Notes under the pieces: generated by a model
Database searches by the model: none
What the model saw: only the letters and a program-made list of their open reading frames with translations
Told to the model about the DNA's origin: nothing
Part shown: positions 33,503-43,782 of the stretch, in pieces
Numbering within the stretch: position 1 is the first letter of the stretch
Layout of the letters: every line of letters starts with the position of its first letter
NCBI GenBank assembly: GCA_030323305.1
Contig: CP106741.1
Location: 1,824,001 to 1,888,000, forward strand
Length of the DNA stretch: 64,000 nt
Direction: 5' to 3'
Origin: Paenibacillus sp. CC-CFT747
GTDB taxonomy: Bacteria > Bacillota > Bacilli > Paenibacillales > NBRC-103111
Position numbers and translations under genes: made by a program

Positions 33503-34453
33503 TCAGAGAACAAATTTCCAAATCAGCCAGCAAAGGAGCACGGAAAGCCAAGAAATGAAGCCAAACACCATAACAATCTTGTTCTCGCTCCACCCATACT
33601 TAAGGCTGAAATGAAAATGAATCGGAGTCATCCGGAAGATCCGCAATTTCGTTCGCTTGTAATACCAGACTTGCACAATGACGGAAAATTGTTCCGCCAG
33701 ATAGACGGAAAACAGGAGAGGAATCAGAATTTCAACCTTCTCGATGATGGCCAGAAACGATAGTGAACCTCCGATGGCGAGCGACCCGGTATCCCCCATA
33801 AAGGCTCGGGCCGGATAAATATTGTAGAGAAACAAACCGAGCAGACAGCCAATCATGACAAGCGAAAAGACTTGCACCTCCGGCTTGTCCGAAATCAGAA
33901 AAAAGAAAAAGTAGGTGGGGATCGCTACATTGATCAACAGCCCGTCCAATCCGTCCGTAAAATTAATGGCGTTCGCGGAACCTACCACAAACAAAAGCAT
34001 GATGAGGATGTAGACGTACACCGGCAGATGTAACTGAAAGCCGTGGAACAACGCGATGTCACTGGTCAGAGAGAAGAAACGAAACAATGTGAAGAGCAGC
34101 AAGCCCGTAAAAGCGAATTGAAGCACCAGCTTGGTCCGTCCGGAGATTCCCGATGGGTCCTGCCAGAATGCCTTTTTGAAATCATCCATAAAGCCGATCG
34201 AGCTGAATAAAAGAAACGTAACGCCTAGCAGGCTCATCAAGGGAGTAGAATGAGACTGGAGAGCCATCCCCACCCCGATAAACAAGACCAGTCCAGCCAT
34301 CAACGGGGTTCCCCGTTTGGCTTGGTGGTCAAGCGGCAGTTCTGATCGAATCGGCTGCGTTAGCTTTAGAACGCGCAGCGCCCTAATGAGCAGAGGGGTA
34401 CAGAATGCTACCAGTAAGAACGAAAGACCGGACACGCTCAAGATCCCTAACAT
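33503..34453 (-). CDS. MraY / GT4-family phospho-sugar transferase
   Basis: 316 aa, intact, about ten helices. DHQAKRGTPLMAGLVLFIG, SIGFMDDFKK (DDxxK Mg2+ site), ANAINFTDGLDGL (NxxNxxDGxDGL), ARAFMGDTGSLAIGG and MTPIHFHFSLKYG-WSE (HHH-like motif) match phospho-N-acetylmuramoyl-pentapeptide transferase, which starts the lipid-linked wall precursor. It is not in a division/cell-wall cluster, so a second MraY or a relative is likely. I chose ATG 34453, which matches the family start. Convergent with bioB. Confidence 0.85.
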   Translation of the reverse strand: MLGILSVSGLSFLLVAFCTPLLIRALRVLKLTQPIRSELPLDHQAKRGTPLMAGLVLFIGVGMALQSHSTPLMSLLGVTFLLFSSIGFMDDFKKAFWQDPSGISGRTKLVLQFAFTGLLLFTLFRFFSLTSDIALFHGFQLHLPVYVYILIMLLFVVGSANAINFTDGLDGLLINVAIPTYFFFFLISDKPEVQVFSLVMIGCLLGLFLYNIYPARAFMGDTGSLAIGGSLSFLAIIEKVEILIPLLFSVYLAEQFSVIVQVWYYKRTKLRIFRMTPIHFHFSLKYGWSENKIVMVFGFISWLSVLLCWLIWKFVL

Positions 34454-34634
34454 GCTAGCACCGCTTTCCGAAATCTCTTTTTTATTATTATATTTCAATC
34501 TAGTAGGCAAATATTCCTTTTTGTGATGGAAGAATAGGTATCGATAATATTTTCTAAATATTCCTTTACAAGAATATTCCCTATGACGTATACTTTATCC
34601 AAAGGTTATTTACGATAGGGAGGAATGGATTCTA

Positions 34635-35139
34635 ATGTCCAACTCGGAATGTAAGGAACTGGTCATCACCCGGGAATTCCAGGCACCGCGCGAGCTTGTC
34701 TTTCAGGCCTGGTCGCAGGTCGACCATCTGAAGCAGTGGTGGGGGCCGAAAGGCTTCGAAATAAGGGTATCGCAATTGGATTTCCGTCCGGGAGGGGTGT
34801 TCCACTACAGCATGCAGTCTCCGGATGGGAATCAAATGTGGGGAAATTCGTCTATCAGGAAATCGAAGCCTTCGATAAGATCGTCTGGGTCAACAGCTTC
34901 TCCGATGAGGCGGGCCATATTGTCCGGGCTCCTTTAGCGATCTGATCCCGCTGGAAATCCGCAACGAGGTCACCTTCCGCGAAGATAACGGCGGGACCAT
35001 CCTGACGTTGCGCAGCCGGCCGATTAACGCCACGGCGGAAGAGGAAAGCTTCTTCGAGGGAATGTTCGAATCGATGCAGCAGGGCTTCGGAGGAACCTTC
35101 GATCAGCTGGAGCAATTTTTGGCCGAGCTTAAAAAGTAA
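34635..35139 (+). CDS. SRPBCC (AHSA1-like) domain protein, two frameshifts
   Basis: 168 aa after repair. CKELVITREFQAPRELVFQA, VDHLKQWWGPKGFEIRVSQL and FRPGGVFHYSMQSPDGNQMW match the Aha1/START-like fold; the next frames give YQEIEAFDKIVWVNSFSDEA and LEIRNEVTFREDNGGTILTL then FEGMFESMQQGFGGTFDQLE. Losses near 34840 and 34930 break it. GGAGG lies 11 nt before ATG 34635. No regulator is adjacent, unlike the ArsR-linked SRPBCC at 23712. Confidence 0.8.
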
Positions 35140-35196
35140 GGGAAGGCGTCCGCATGGACGCCATTTTTCGTTCGCGTGAAGCTTCGAGGAGATAAA

Positions 35197-35229
35197 AAGA
35201 GGACTCCTGCTCGAAACAGGAATCCTCTT
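35197..35229. terminator. Bidirectional terminator between converging genes
   Basis: AAGAGGA-CTCCTG / CAGGA-A-TCCTCTT stem with a 7-nt loop; A run on the left and pyrimidine run on the right. It lies between the SRPBCC gene and the giant exoprotein gene. Confidence 0.7.
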
Positions 35230-35286
35230 CTCCCGGCTGCTAACCGATGCTCGTTGAGAGCGAAAGCATTACCGGCTTGGCGTCAT

Positions 35287-38200
35287 TCAAGTCCTGCCCA
35301 GCGATCCCTCCGGCTTTCCTCGATTGGTTCCTCCGTTGTTCCCGCTCCTATGGCCTCCGGACGGGTTGGAATAAGCCGGGATGTCAATCCTAAGAGCCGG
35401 GCTCACGTTGCCCGCTGTGTCCTTCACGACGAGGTACATAGCCTTCGCACCTGGCGTAAGGTTGGCGAGCGAAACCGCGACGGCCCTGCGGGCTTCGTAG
35501 GCGGTGCCGCCGCCGTTCGTGTCGATCGCCGGCTCGCCGGCTCCATCGCTTACGACTTTGTAGTAGTAGACTCCGGCTTCATCGGCGGCGAACCTTACCG
35601 TTGCTGTGCTGCCGCCGGTACGGCTCACGTTTCTGACGGTCAGCGCTGGAGCTTTGGTGTCGGCTCCCCTTCTTTCGTGGTGAAGGAAGAAAGCCGGCTG
35701 TACCCTCTTCCCGCGGAGTTTGCCGCGATGGCCATCCATGTGTGTTCTCCCGGCGCAAGATTATCCACGGTAACCGATGCCGTGGAATGCTCGGCCGTCG
35801 CCGTGCCCAAGGCCGTGTTGTGGCACAGCACGGCTTCTATCGCGCTGACGGTCAGCGTTTTGGGCGCCGTATCAAAGTCCAGGCTGAGCTCGTAAATGTC
35901 CTGGTCGCCCTCTTTTGTGCCGATTTCATATGATGACGCTTTGGGTTTATCGAAATAATTATAATCGTTCAGCTTAGGCGAATAGGAATTCATGTAGAGC
36001 TTGCCGTTCGCCAGATCAAAATACAGCGTCTTGTAATAGGCGTTCCCGCCCTGCTCCCCTCCCTGGTAATCGTGGAGGATCTGGTAGACCTTGCGCTCCT
36101 TCACTCCGTCCCCGTCGTCATCATAGCCTTCCACGTTGAAGGCGGCTCCGGTATAATGACCGCTCAGCACCATCTTCACGTTGGGGTTCTTCGCGACCAC
36201 TTCGTTCTGGTAGTAGAGACCGGCCTCGTCCAGGTCGGTATTCGCTTTTACGTAATTGTGAAAAGCCAGAACGGCCATACGGTCCGGGTATTCCGCCAGA
36301 ACCTTGTTAACCCAGGCCACGGCCTCCCGGTCAAAATTATAGCTCATATAAACAAAGATCAGATCCTGGCCGCCAGCGGTAACGAGGTCATAGTGGCCGA
36401 GGTTGTTCTGGTAGGAACCGCCGAAGACGCCGTTGTCCTTAAAACGGTCCTCTCCGAAATATTTCTGGTAATTCACATATTTGCCGTTATGGTTGGCAAT
36501 GTCATGGTTCCCGGCCACGACGCCGTATGGCAGCTGGGCATCATCCAATATTTTCATGTACTGGTCGGCACGGTCCCACTGATAGACTTCGTCGATGTCG
36601 TCTACGAGATCACCCGTGTTCACGACATAACGGATGTCCATCCGATCCTTACTGGCCGCAATATGGTCGTTGAGCATCTGGAAATTCTCCGGGTAGCTTT
36701 GGACGTAATACTGCGGGTCGGTCTCCCAGGCGATCGTAAAATCATACTGATCCGGTTCGCCGGTGCCATCCCAAACATAATCATTGGCCACCGTGCTGGC
36801 ATGACCGGCTTTGGTGGAAGGCAGCATCTCCTTGCCTCTTCCTTGGGCCAACACATAAACCTTTCCGTCGGCGAGATAGTCGCCGGTCTCGAATACCGTG
36901 GAGATTTTGCCGTCCTCATAGTCGGCTTGAATCGGAATCCAACGGTCGCCGGCCCTGCTGCGCGCATAAAGACGGACGTCTTTGCCATAATCCGTGCCCG
37001 CCTCGAGCGAGACCCGAAGGGAAGTGTCCGCCGTGTTCACATCGAAGGCGTACATCTGGTAAGGAAGGCTGCCATTGGTGCTGGTCACCGCACCGAGGGA
37101 ACCGGCTTGCGCATTAGCCGTGCCGTCGCCGGAGCCCTGGTAGACGGTAATGCCTTCGCCCACCGTCAAGGCCTGCGCCTCATGGAAGGAGACCTCGGCG
37201 TCCTTCCCTTTGCTCAGGACAGCCGAAAGGGTAGCTGAATCCGTCCCTACGTCCGACGAAGAGACATGGGAGATAACCGGGAAATTGCGGCTGGACGAGA
37301 AGGTCCACGTCATGGTACCGGTATTCCCCAAGTGTCCTGCACCGAAGCGGTAAGCGTGTGGGGACCCTGATTGAGCTGAGAGCCGTTGAAGCTGGTTCCA
37401 CTCAGCATCTTTCCATCCAGCTTAAGCATAAGCGTATCCTCGGCCACATTCGATGCATCGGTATAGCGGGGCTGGAACGTGTACGCGCCGTCGATCTGCT
37501 CCGGAACCTCGGCACTGATCACCGGACCGGTATTGTCCACGTTCACGGAGATGGTTTGGCTATCGGTTGCGGTGGAAATGGTGACGGTATGGCTGCCGTC
37601 GTCTGCCTGCCGGGTATCCCAGACGGTCCCGTTCGCGTTCAGGGAGGCATACGGAATGGTGAAATGCAGCTCGACCTCCCGCTTGCTGCTGCCCAACGTC
37701 ACGGAATTCGATGCCTTTACCGCGCCGTCCGGTTGAATCACCGTGCCGTCCGCCAGCACCAGGGAGAAATTCGTCACCGAGAAGCTGTCGCTGTCCGTAC
37801 CGGGCGAGGTATCCAGGGCATCGATCTCTGTACCAGCCACGATGCGGACGCTCACCTCGGCGTCACCGTTCGCCTTATACGCAAACAGGTTGTTGTCGAT
37901 CATCACGGCACGGGAAGGCAGCACGTCATACCAGCGCGAGAAGACCTGCACCAGGTTTCCGTTGGCCGTAATGGCGTTTTTGGCCCCGTCCAGTCCCTCG
38001 ATGTCCAGGGTAAAATAAGCTCCCTGCTCCAGCCGGCGGGTAGTGTCCACCAAAGCACCGTCCAGGCGGATGTCTACCGCCGCGTTGTCGCTGGATCTCC
38101 CGGTAACGTAGACGCGGCCGGAAACCGTTTGGCCATCCGCCAAGTTCGAGCGCAGACCGGAGAAATCATCGCCGTGCAGGACGGTGACCCGATGGACGGG

Positions 38201-40072
38201 CGTAACCGCCGTGCGGAACATGTTTTTGGCTTCCAGGTAATATTCAATATAGTCGCTGTTCAGAAAACGGTCCGCGCCGATCTCCACATAAAATTTACCG
38301 GGCACCCGCTTATTGAACGAGTTCCCCTCTTGAGCCGTCCACTCGCCGGATTGATTCGTCCGGTAATAGACGACAAAGCTCTTAACGCCCGTTGGGTCCA
38401 CATAAGAGTAGGGGATGCTGAGATCCGTTCCTTCCCGGATGGTGTCATACTGGCCCGTTTCAAAAAGAGGCGTCAGCACGGGCGTAATCCCCGGATCGGC
38501 CAAAATTGTCTTCTGCTCCTCGCTCACCTGGCCTGCGGAAGGCGGGGCTTTCTTGGCGATAGCCAAGGCCCTGCTCTGCCCCTCCGCCGCCTGAAGCTGA
38601 ACGCTTGCGCCCTCCACGGTGCCGGCATCGCCTGACGCGTAGGAGTAGTAGGAGACCGGTTCACTGCTGCCTTTTGGCACAATGGCTACCTTAGCCGTTG
38701 TATTTTTAAGAGCCACCTGGTTGTTGACGGAGAAGACCGGCACGTTGCCCGGAACCCCGAAGCTTCTACGGAAGTCCGCCTCGTCCGGCATGGTCCCCCT
38801 TTCCCCTCCAGGTCGACGCGCCGTACCCAGAACACGGCTGGCGTGTGGGCTGGGATGATCAGCTCGGCTTCGTTATAAGCAAAGGTAACGTCCTTAGCGG
38901 GCGAAACCGACAAATCGGTATACACGAGGTTGTAGGCAGCCCCAAAATTCACCTCCGAGTCCGAAGCATTGTAGATTTCGATATAATCCATGCTGTCGAC
39001 GCCGGCGCTGCTGATTCCGGTGTATTGCTCATGGCGCGGAAGGTCGTTCGGCATGATCTCGGTCAGATAGAGCCCCTGGCTGGCAGAGGCGGTGTAAGCC
39101 GGGATATCGATCTTCAGCGGATCGCTGACCAGGTTCGACGAATTCTTCCCGACCAGATAGAGATCCTGGGCCCCTCGGACAGCGTGGACAAAGCGAGCGT
39201 TACCTCCCCATTCGCGCCGACCGCATGGCCAACTCCGTTGACGGTATCGATGGCCGGGGCGGGGGCGCCATCAGCAACAACCTCATAGTAGTAGGCATCG
39301 GCGGCGTACGTAGTGAACGTAACGGATGCCGTGCTGTTACCCGTGCGGCTGACGGTTCCCGGCGTGACGGCCGGCTTGGGTTTAACCGTCTGGGGCTTGG
39401 CCGTCTTTTGTTCCTCGCTCACCTTGCCCGCGGAAGCGGGAGCCTGCGTACCCAGGGGCAGACAGGCCGATTGTCCTTCCACTGCTTGAAGATGGACGCT
39501 CGTCCCCTCCGCCGAGCCCACGTCATCCGTGGTATAGGTATAGTTGGAAACGATGGCATGGCTGCTCTTGGACACAATGGTTACCTTGGCCGTTGAATTC
39601 TTCAGGGCCGTCTGGTTGTTGACCGAAAAGACCGGCACGCCGTCCGGGATCCCCAGGCTTGCACGGAAAGCCGCCTCGTCCGGCATGGTCTTCCCCTTCC
39701 CTCCAAGTCGACACGCCGGATCCAGAACACGGCAGGCGTTTTGGCCGGGATTTTTAACTCGGCTTCGTTATAAGTAAGTATCTTGTCACCCGAATCAGTA
39801 TAGACCAGGTTGTAGTCCGCTCCGAAATCCATCTCTGAGTCCGAAGCATTATAGACTTCGATATAATCCATGCTGTCGATGGTGGCGCCGCTTAGCCCGG
39901 TGTAAGAGGCATTTCGTGCTATGTCGTTAGGGTAGATTTCCGTAAGCCATATCTTCGGGGCTATCGTACCGCTATCCGTTTCTGCAGCCAGTGCCGCCAT
40001 AGGCTGCCCCAGCGAAAAAACCGTGATCAGTGCCAAAAAACAGGAAAGATACTTATGAAAGCGTTTGCCCAT
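35287..40072 (-). CDS. Giant secreted lamin-tail / metallophosphoesterase protein, five or more frameshifts
   Basis: About 1,595 aa. Signal peptide (MGKRFHKYLSCFLALITVFS). Two lamin-tail domains (WLTEIYPN...SMDYIEVYNASDSEMDFG, repeated as SMDYIEIYNASDSEVNFG), each ending PAVFWIRRVDLEG. Fn3-like units with YYYEVVADGAPAPAIDT recur at the C-terminus as YYYKVVSDGAGEPAIDT. Between them a calcineurin-like domain: VNTGDLVDD, VVAGNHDIANH, LAFHNYVK and VLSGHYTGA. Single-base losses near 39690, 39170, 38790, 37325 and 35650. A sixth loss would move the stop from 35287 to 35240, just before the terminator. No SLH or LPxTG anchor seen. Likely an extracellular phosphodiesterase or nucleotidase. Confidence 0.8.
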
Positions 40073-40549
40073 TTGTCTCTAGCTCCTTCTTCCAGCTTGA
40101 TTTGTGCAGGCCTTGCCATTAAAGCTTCGTTATTAGCAGCTCTCTGTTTCTTGTATGGTTTCTGCGGTCCTGCCGCTGCTATCTGACTTTATGCCCTTAG
40201 GGTACGATCCGGCTTTGGTTTCCAAGCCGCAACTGCTGTGTGCAGCTGGTATAGCAGGGTCTTTCTTTGTAATACAATGCATGCTGTATAAACATCCCCT
40301 CCGTCATAATCAAGTTTATTCTGTTATTCTATATAAGATTGAGGTTTCCTGTCATTTGAAAGAGAATCTATAATTATAATGAAATAGAGTGCATGATTGA
40401 TAATGCAGAGTTGTTGTATAACTACGCCGTTTTTTATCGCACATAAAAAGGCCGCCTCTTATGAGGCAGCCCTATGGGTAACCTGGGGTATGGCGTTGCG
40501 AACGCACAGCTCGGCTTTTCACCTTCCCTATCATCCCGACGTTCCGGCC
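40073..40549. other. Gap between the exoprotein gene and dinB
   Basis: 477 bp. Holds the promoter and AAGGAG ribosome site of the exoprotein gene at its left edge and the dinB terminator at 40445-40471. A 72-codon plus-strand frame (40155) has no ribosome site or family and is not called. Confidence 0.45.
40445..40471 (-). terminator. Terminator of dinB-like gene (minus strand)
   Basis: GGC-GCCTC / GAGGC-GCC stem with a TTAT loop and an A run on the left, that is a T run after the hairpin on the minus strand. Confidence 0.7.
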
Positions 40550-41151
40550 TTAGGTTCTCGCCTTAGCTTCCCTCCAAGCGTCTTCCAGTCGCTTCTTTTG
40601 CAGAAAATGGTGCCGATAGTGCATCTCGATCAATTGAAACCATTCGAGCGCGTTCAATCCGCCAAATCTCGGGTGGGCAACGGTAGGAGGGACAAGCTCA
40701 ACTGCCGGCTCCTTACCCGGTTCCAATCGCTCTCGGGAACCTGGATCGAAGGCCGCTTCTACCGCGGGTTCCATCTCCCCCATCCGACGAACCACGTTCC
40801 GAAGCCCATCCACAAGCTGTTCCTTGCTTTCCGGTTGTGGAGGTGTGTACTGAGGGGAGGGGGAACCTGAACGCGAACTGGCGGAAAGCTTCCCGCGCTG
40901 TACACTTCCTCGCCCGGCTGCGTTTTTCCCGTCGTAGAGACCGCCGGGTTGCCGTCCGGCTCGAGGCACAGGGCCACATTCCGCAGATGCAGGAACTGGG
41001 CGGAGCCGATCAGATGCCCATACATCTGACCGAGTGACCATTCCTCCTCTGCGGGCTTCCATAGCAGCTGCTCCAGGCTGTAGTCTTGCAAAGCCCGAAT
41101 ATACTGGTCGACTGTTTCTTCCAACTGGAGCAGCGTTTCCTTCGTATTCAT
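40550..41151 (-). CDS. DinB-family protein, frameshifted
   Basis: 200 aa after repair; four-helix DinB fold, usually a metal-dependent thiol transferase or hydrolase. MNTKETLLQLEETVDQYIRA, EEEWSLGQMYGHLIGSAQFL (first metal His) and LIEMHYRHHFLQKKRLEDAW (second and third His). One base is missing near 40895; the linker SGSPSPQYTPPQPESKEQL and VDGLRNVVRRM follow. ATG 41151 has AAAGGAG upstream. A TGACA-N6-TGTCA palindrome lies 50-77 bp upstream and a YafY-type regulator gene is adjacent. Confidence 0.8.
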
Positions 41152-41200
41152 GGCTGAATCCAACTCCTTTTATGATTAAGTTGGTTCCAGTATGCAGCAA

Positions 41201-41228
41201 CGCTACTGACATCTGTCTGTCAGTAGCG
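41201..41228. promoter_or_regulatory. Palindromic operator upstream of dinB
   Basis: Perfect 11-bp arms CGCTACTGACA / TGTCAGTAGCG with TCTGTC between. It includes the TGACA...TGTCA core also found between the other yafY-type gene and its MFS neighbour, and overlaps the stop codon of the yafY-type remnant. Confidence 0.65.
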
Positions 41229-42095
41229 CTTTTGCATTTTCAGAATTTCTTCCCGCATTCGGTCCCGCAGCGATTCCGGCTCCAACACCTGAACCCCCAC
41301 CCCCATCCAAGCGTCCATTGAAGCAATTCCTCGATCTGCCGGACGCGAAACGTCGCCAGCCAGCCTCCCGTTCCCCATTCCAAAGACTCCATGTAAAAGT
41401 TGTCCGCTTCCTGAACCAAATCCACAATGGACGAGTCGACAAGCATCCGCACGATCACGTTTCGATCGTCCGAAGGCCGGTGGTCGTGAAGGCGAAAACC
41501 GGGAAGAATCTCGAACGACTCTTCCAGGACAAGCAGTTCCTTCATACGGGAGAGCCGAAAGTGCCGAATGTCCCCCTCAGTTGGCAGAAGGCGACAAGCA
41601 CCCAAGCGCCCTGGGAATAAGCAAGGCCGTAAGGATCCGCCACGCGTTCGCTGTGCCGCATTTCATCAGGTGCCGATAGGCCTTTGGAATAGCGGAAACG
41701 AACCCTGCTCTTCTTCAGAATAGCCTGGCGTAACTGCTTGAACGTTTCTTTCTCCTGCCCGCGCGTACCCGCCTCCCTTTCTTTCAGCAGCCGGATGGCC
41801 GACCGCACCCGAGCCGTCTCCTCGCGCACGTTCTCCGGTAAAATAGCCTCAATCTTTTCCTGAGAGCTTCGCGCCCTTGCGCCATACTCCTCGTCCAGCC
41901 TCCCTTTCACGAAGTCCGCCCCGATAAGCAGCGTCACCGCTTCCTCCGCCGTAAAGCTGACGGGGGAAGGAAGTACCCTTCCATCAGGGAGTAACCTACG
42001 CCGGTTGAACCCGCCACCGGAACCCCCGCCTCGCTAAGCGCTTGCATGTCACGGTATATCGTGCGGACACTCGTCTCGAAGCGAGCAGCCAAATC
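41220..42095 (-). pseudogene. YafY-type regulator lacking its N-terminus
   Basis: The minus strand from 42092 reads LAARFETSVRTIYRDMQALS, the end of the recognition helix, then SFTAEEAVTLLIGADFVKGR, DPYGLAYSQGAWVLVAFCQL (WYL-type core) and LRDRMREEILKMQKRY to TGA at 41220. About 20-25 residues that should begin the HTH are missing and no start codon is present; upstream is instead the catalase 5' region. Two or three frameshifts occur as well. The truncation is a true loss, unlike the frameshifts elsewhere. Confidence 0.75.
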
Positions 42096-42170
42096 CTATT
42101 AAGAATAAGTCCATATCTTTTGGTAAAACCTAACAGCTGGTAAATATCTTGATAAAGGGTGCTGGTAACC

Positions 42171-43734
42171 ATGGAGAAGAACGATACCAATAGGATTTTA
42201 ACGAATCGGCAAGGCCATCCGATTTCGGATAATCAAAACATTCGAACGATAGGAAACCGCGGTCCCTCTACACTGGAGAACTACCACTTCATCGAGAAAA
42301 TATCGCATTTCGACCGCGAACGCATTCCGGAAAGGGTGGTCCATGCCCGCGGTGCCGGGGCGCATGGATATTTTGAGGCTTACGGAAAGGTAGGCCAGGA
42401 ATCGATCTCGAAATACACCCGTGCCAAGCTTTTTCAGGAGGCGGGGAAACGCACCCCTGTTTTCGTTCGCTTCTCTACGGTCGTGGGAGGCACCCACTCC
42501 TCCGAAACGGACCGGGATCCGCGCGGCTTTGCCGTTAAATTTTATACGGAGGACGGAAACTGGGATCTGGTGGGGAACAACCTGAAAATCTTCTTCATAC
42601 GGGATCCGCTCAAATTTCCGGATATGGTCCATGCCTTTAAGGTGGACCCGGTCACCAACCTTCCGAATCCGGAAAGAATGTTCGACTTCGTCTCCAACAG
42701 TCCCGAAGCCACCCATATGATTACGTTTATCTTCTCCCCTTGGGGGATTCCCGCCAATTACCGGCAGATGCAGGGGTCGGGGGTCAATACGTACAAATGG
42801 GTCAACGGGGAAGGCGAGGCCGTCCTCGTCAAGTATCATTGGGAGCCTCTGAAGCAGGGCATTAAGAACCTCACCCAGAAAGAGGCAAGCGCCATCCAAG
42901 CCCGAACGGTAAGCCATGCGACCCAGGACTTATACGAAGCCATTGAGCGCGGCGATTACCCGGAGTGGGAGCTTTGTGTCCAGATCATGAGCGACGAGGA
43001 GCATCCGGAGTTGGATTTTGACCCTCTGGACCCGACCAAGCTCTGGGATCACGCGGTTTCCTTTCCTCCCGGTAGGCAAAATGGTGCTGAACCAAAACCC
43101 GGAAAACTACTTTGCCGAGGTCGAGCAGGCTGCCTTTGGGACGGGGGTATTGGTCGACGGCCTGGATTTCTCCGATGACAAGCTGCTGCAGGGAAGAACC
43201 TTCTCCTATTCGGATACCCAGCGATACCGGGTAGGAACGAATTACTTGCAGCTTCCGATCAATGCTCCCAAAACGCGGGTGGCTACGAATCAAAGGGACG
43301 GCCAAATGGCCTATATGGTCGACCGGGCCCCCGATCAGAATCCGCATGTCACCTACGAGCCTTCCTCTCTAGGCGGCCTTACAGAAGCCAAGCCGGTGGG
43401 CAAAGAACACCAACCCGCCTATTCCGCCAAGCTCGTACGGGAAAAAATCAGCCGCCCCAATGACTTTAAACAAGCCGGAGAAACCTATCTCCAGTTTGAA
43501 GATTGGGAGCGGGAGGAGTTGATCTCGAACCTGGTCGACGCGCTGAAAATATGCAAACTGGTCATCCAGGAGAAAATGATCGGGTATTTTACCGAGGCCC
43601 ATTCTGAGTACGGCCGAAGGGTAGCGGAAGGCTTAAAGCAGGCTCAGGTGGATTCTACTCACCTGGGTTCCGATGCCGCAAGAGAGGGTGCTGAAAAAGC
43701 CGAACATTCCGGCAAAAGCACGGATGGCTACTGA
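42171..43734 (+). CDS. katA: Heme catalase, frameshifted
   Basis: About 521 aa; decomposes hydrogen peroxide. [40 protein letters not shown] (active-site His), [20 protein letters not shown] (heme pocket), and the proximal heme motif [20 protein letters not shown]. Length and motifs fit the clade 3 monofunctional catalases. The frame changes near 43045-43060 (net two bases lost, or one gained) where the family has a WDHxRFP-type sequence. ATG 42171. A strong terminator follows. No convincing PerR box could be fixed upstream. Confidence 0.9.
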
Positions 43735-43745
43735 TTGATAAAAAA

Positions 43746-43780
43746 GAGGCGTTAGGAGCAGAGTCTGCTCTTAACGCCTC
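43746..43780. terminator. Bidirectional terminator between catalase and MFS gene
   Basis: GAGGCGTTA / TAACGCCTC outer stem with an inner GAGCAGA / TGCTC stem, A run before and T-rich tail after. Confidence 0.85.
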
Positions 43781-43782
43781 GC

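Noticed and set aside
36072..37238. 388-codon plus-strand frame opposite the exoprotein gene
   Set aside because: Antisense shadow of the metallophosphoesterase domain; GC-rich coding sequence keeps the opposite frame open. Its product has no coherent domain.
37358..38635. 425-codon plus-strand frame opposite the exoprotein gene
   Set aside because: Same reason: antisense shadow; the minus-strand frames carry repeated, recognisable domains.
40155..40373. 72-codon plus-strand frame
   Set aside because: Lies in the promoter region of the divergent exoprotein gene, without ribosome site or similarity.
42090..42170. PerR box upstream of catalase
   Set aside because: The TATTAAGAATAAG stretch matches the PerR consensus poorly and the promoter elements are not clear.
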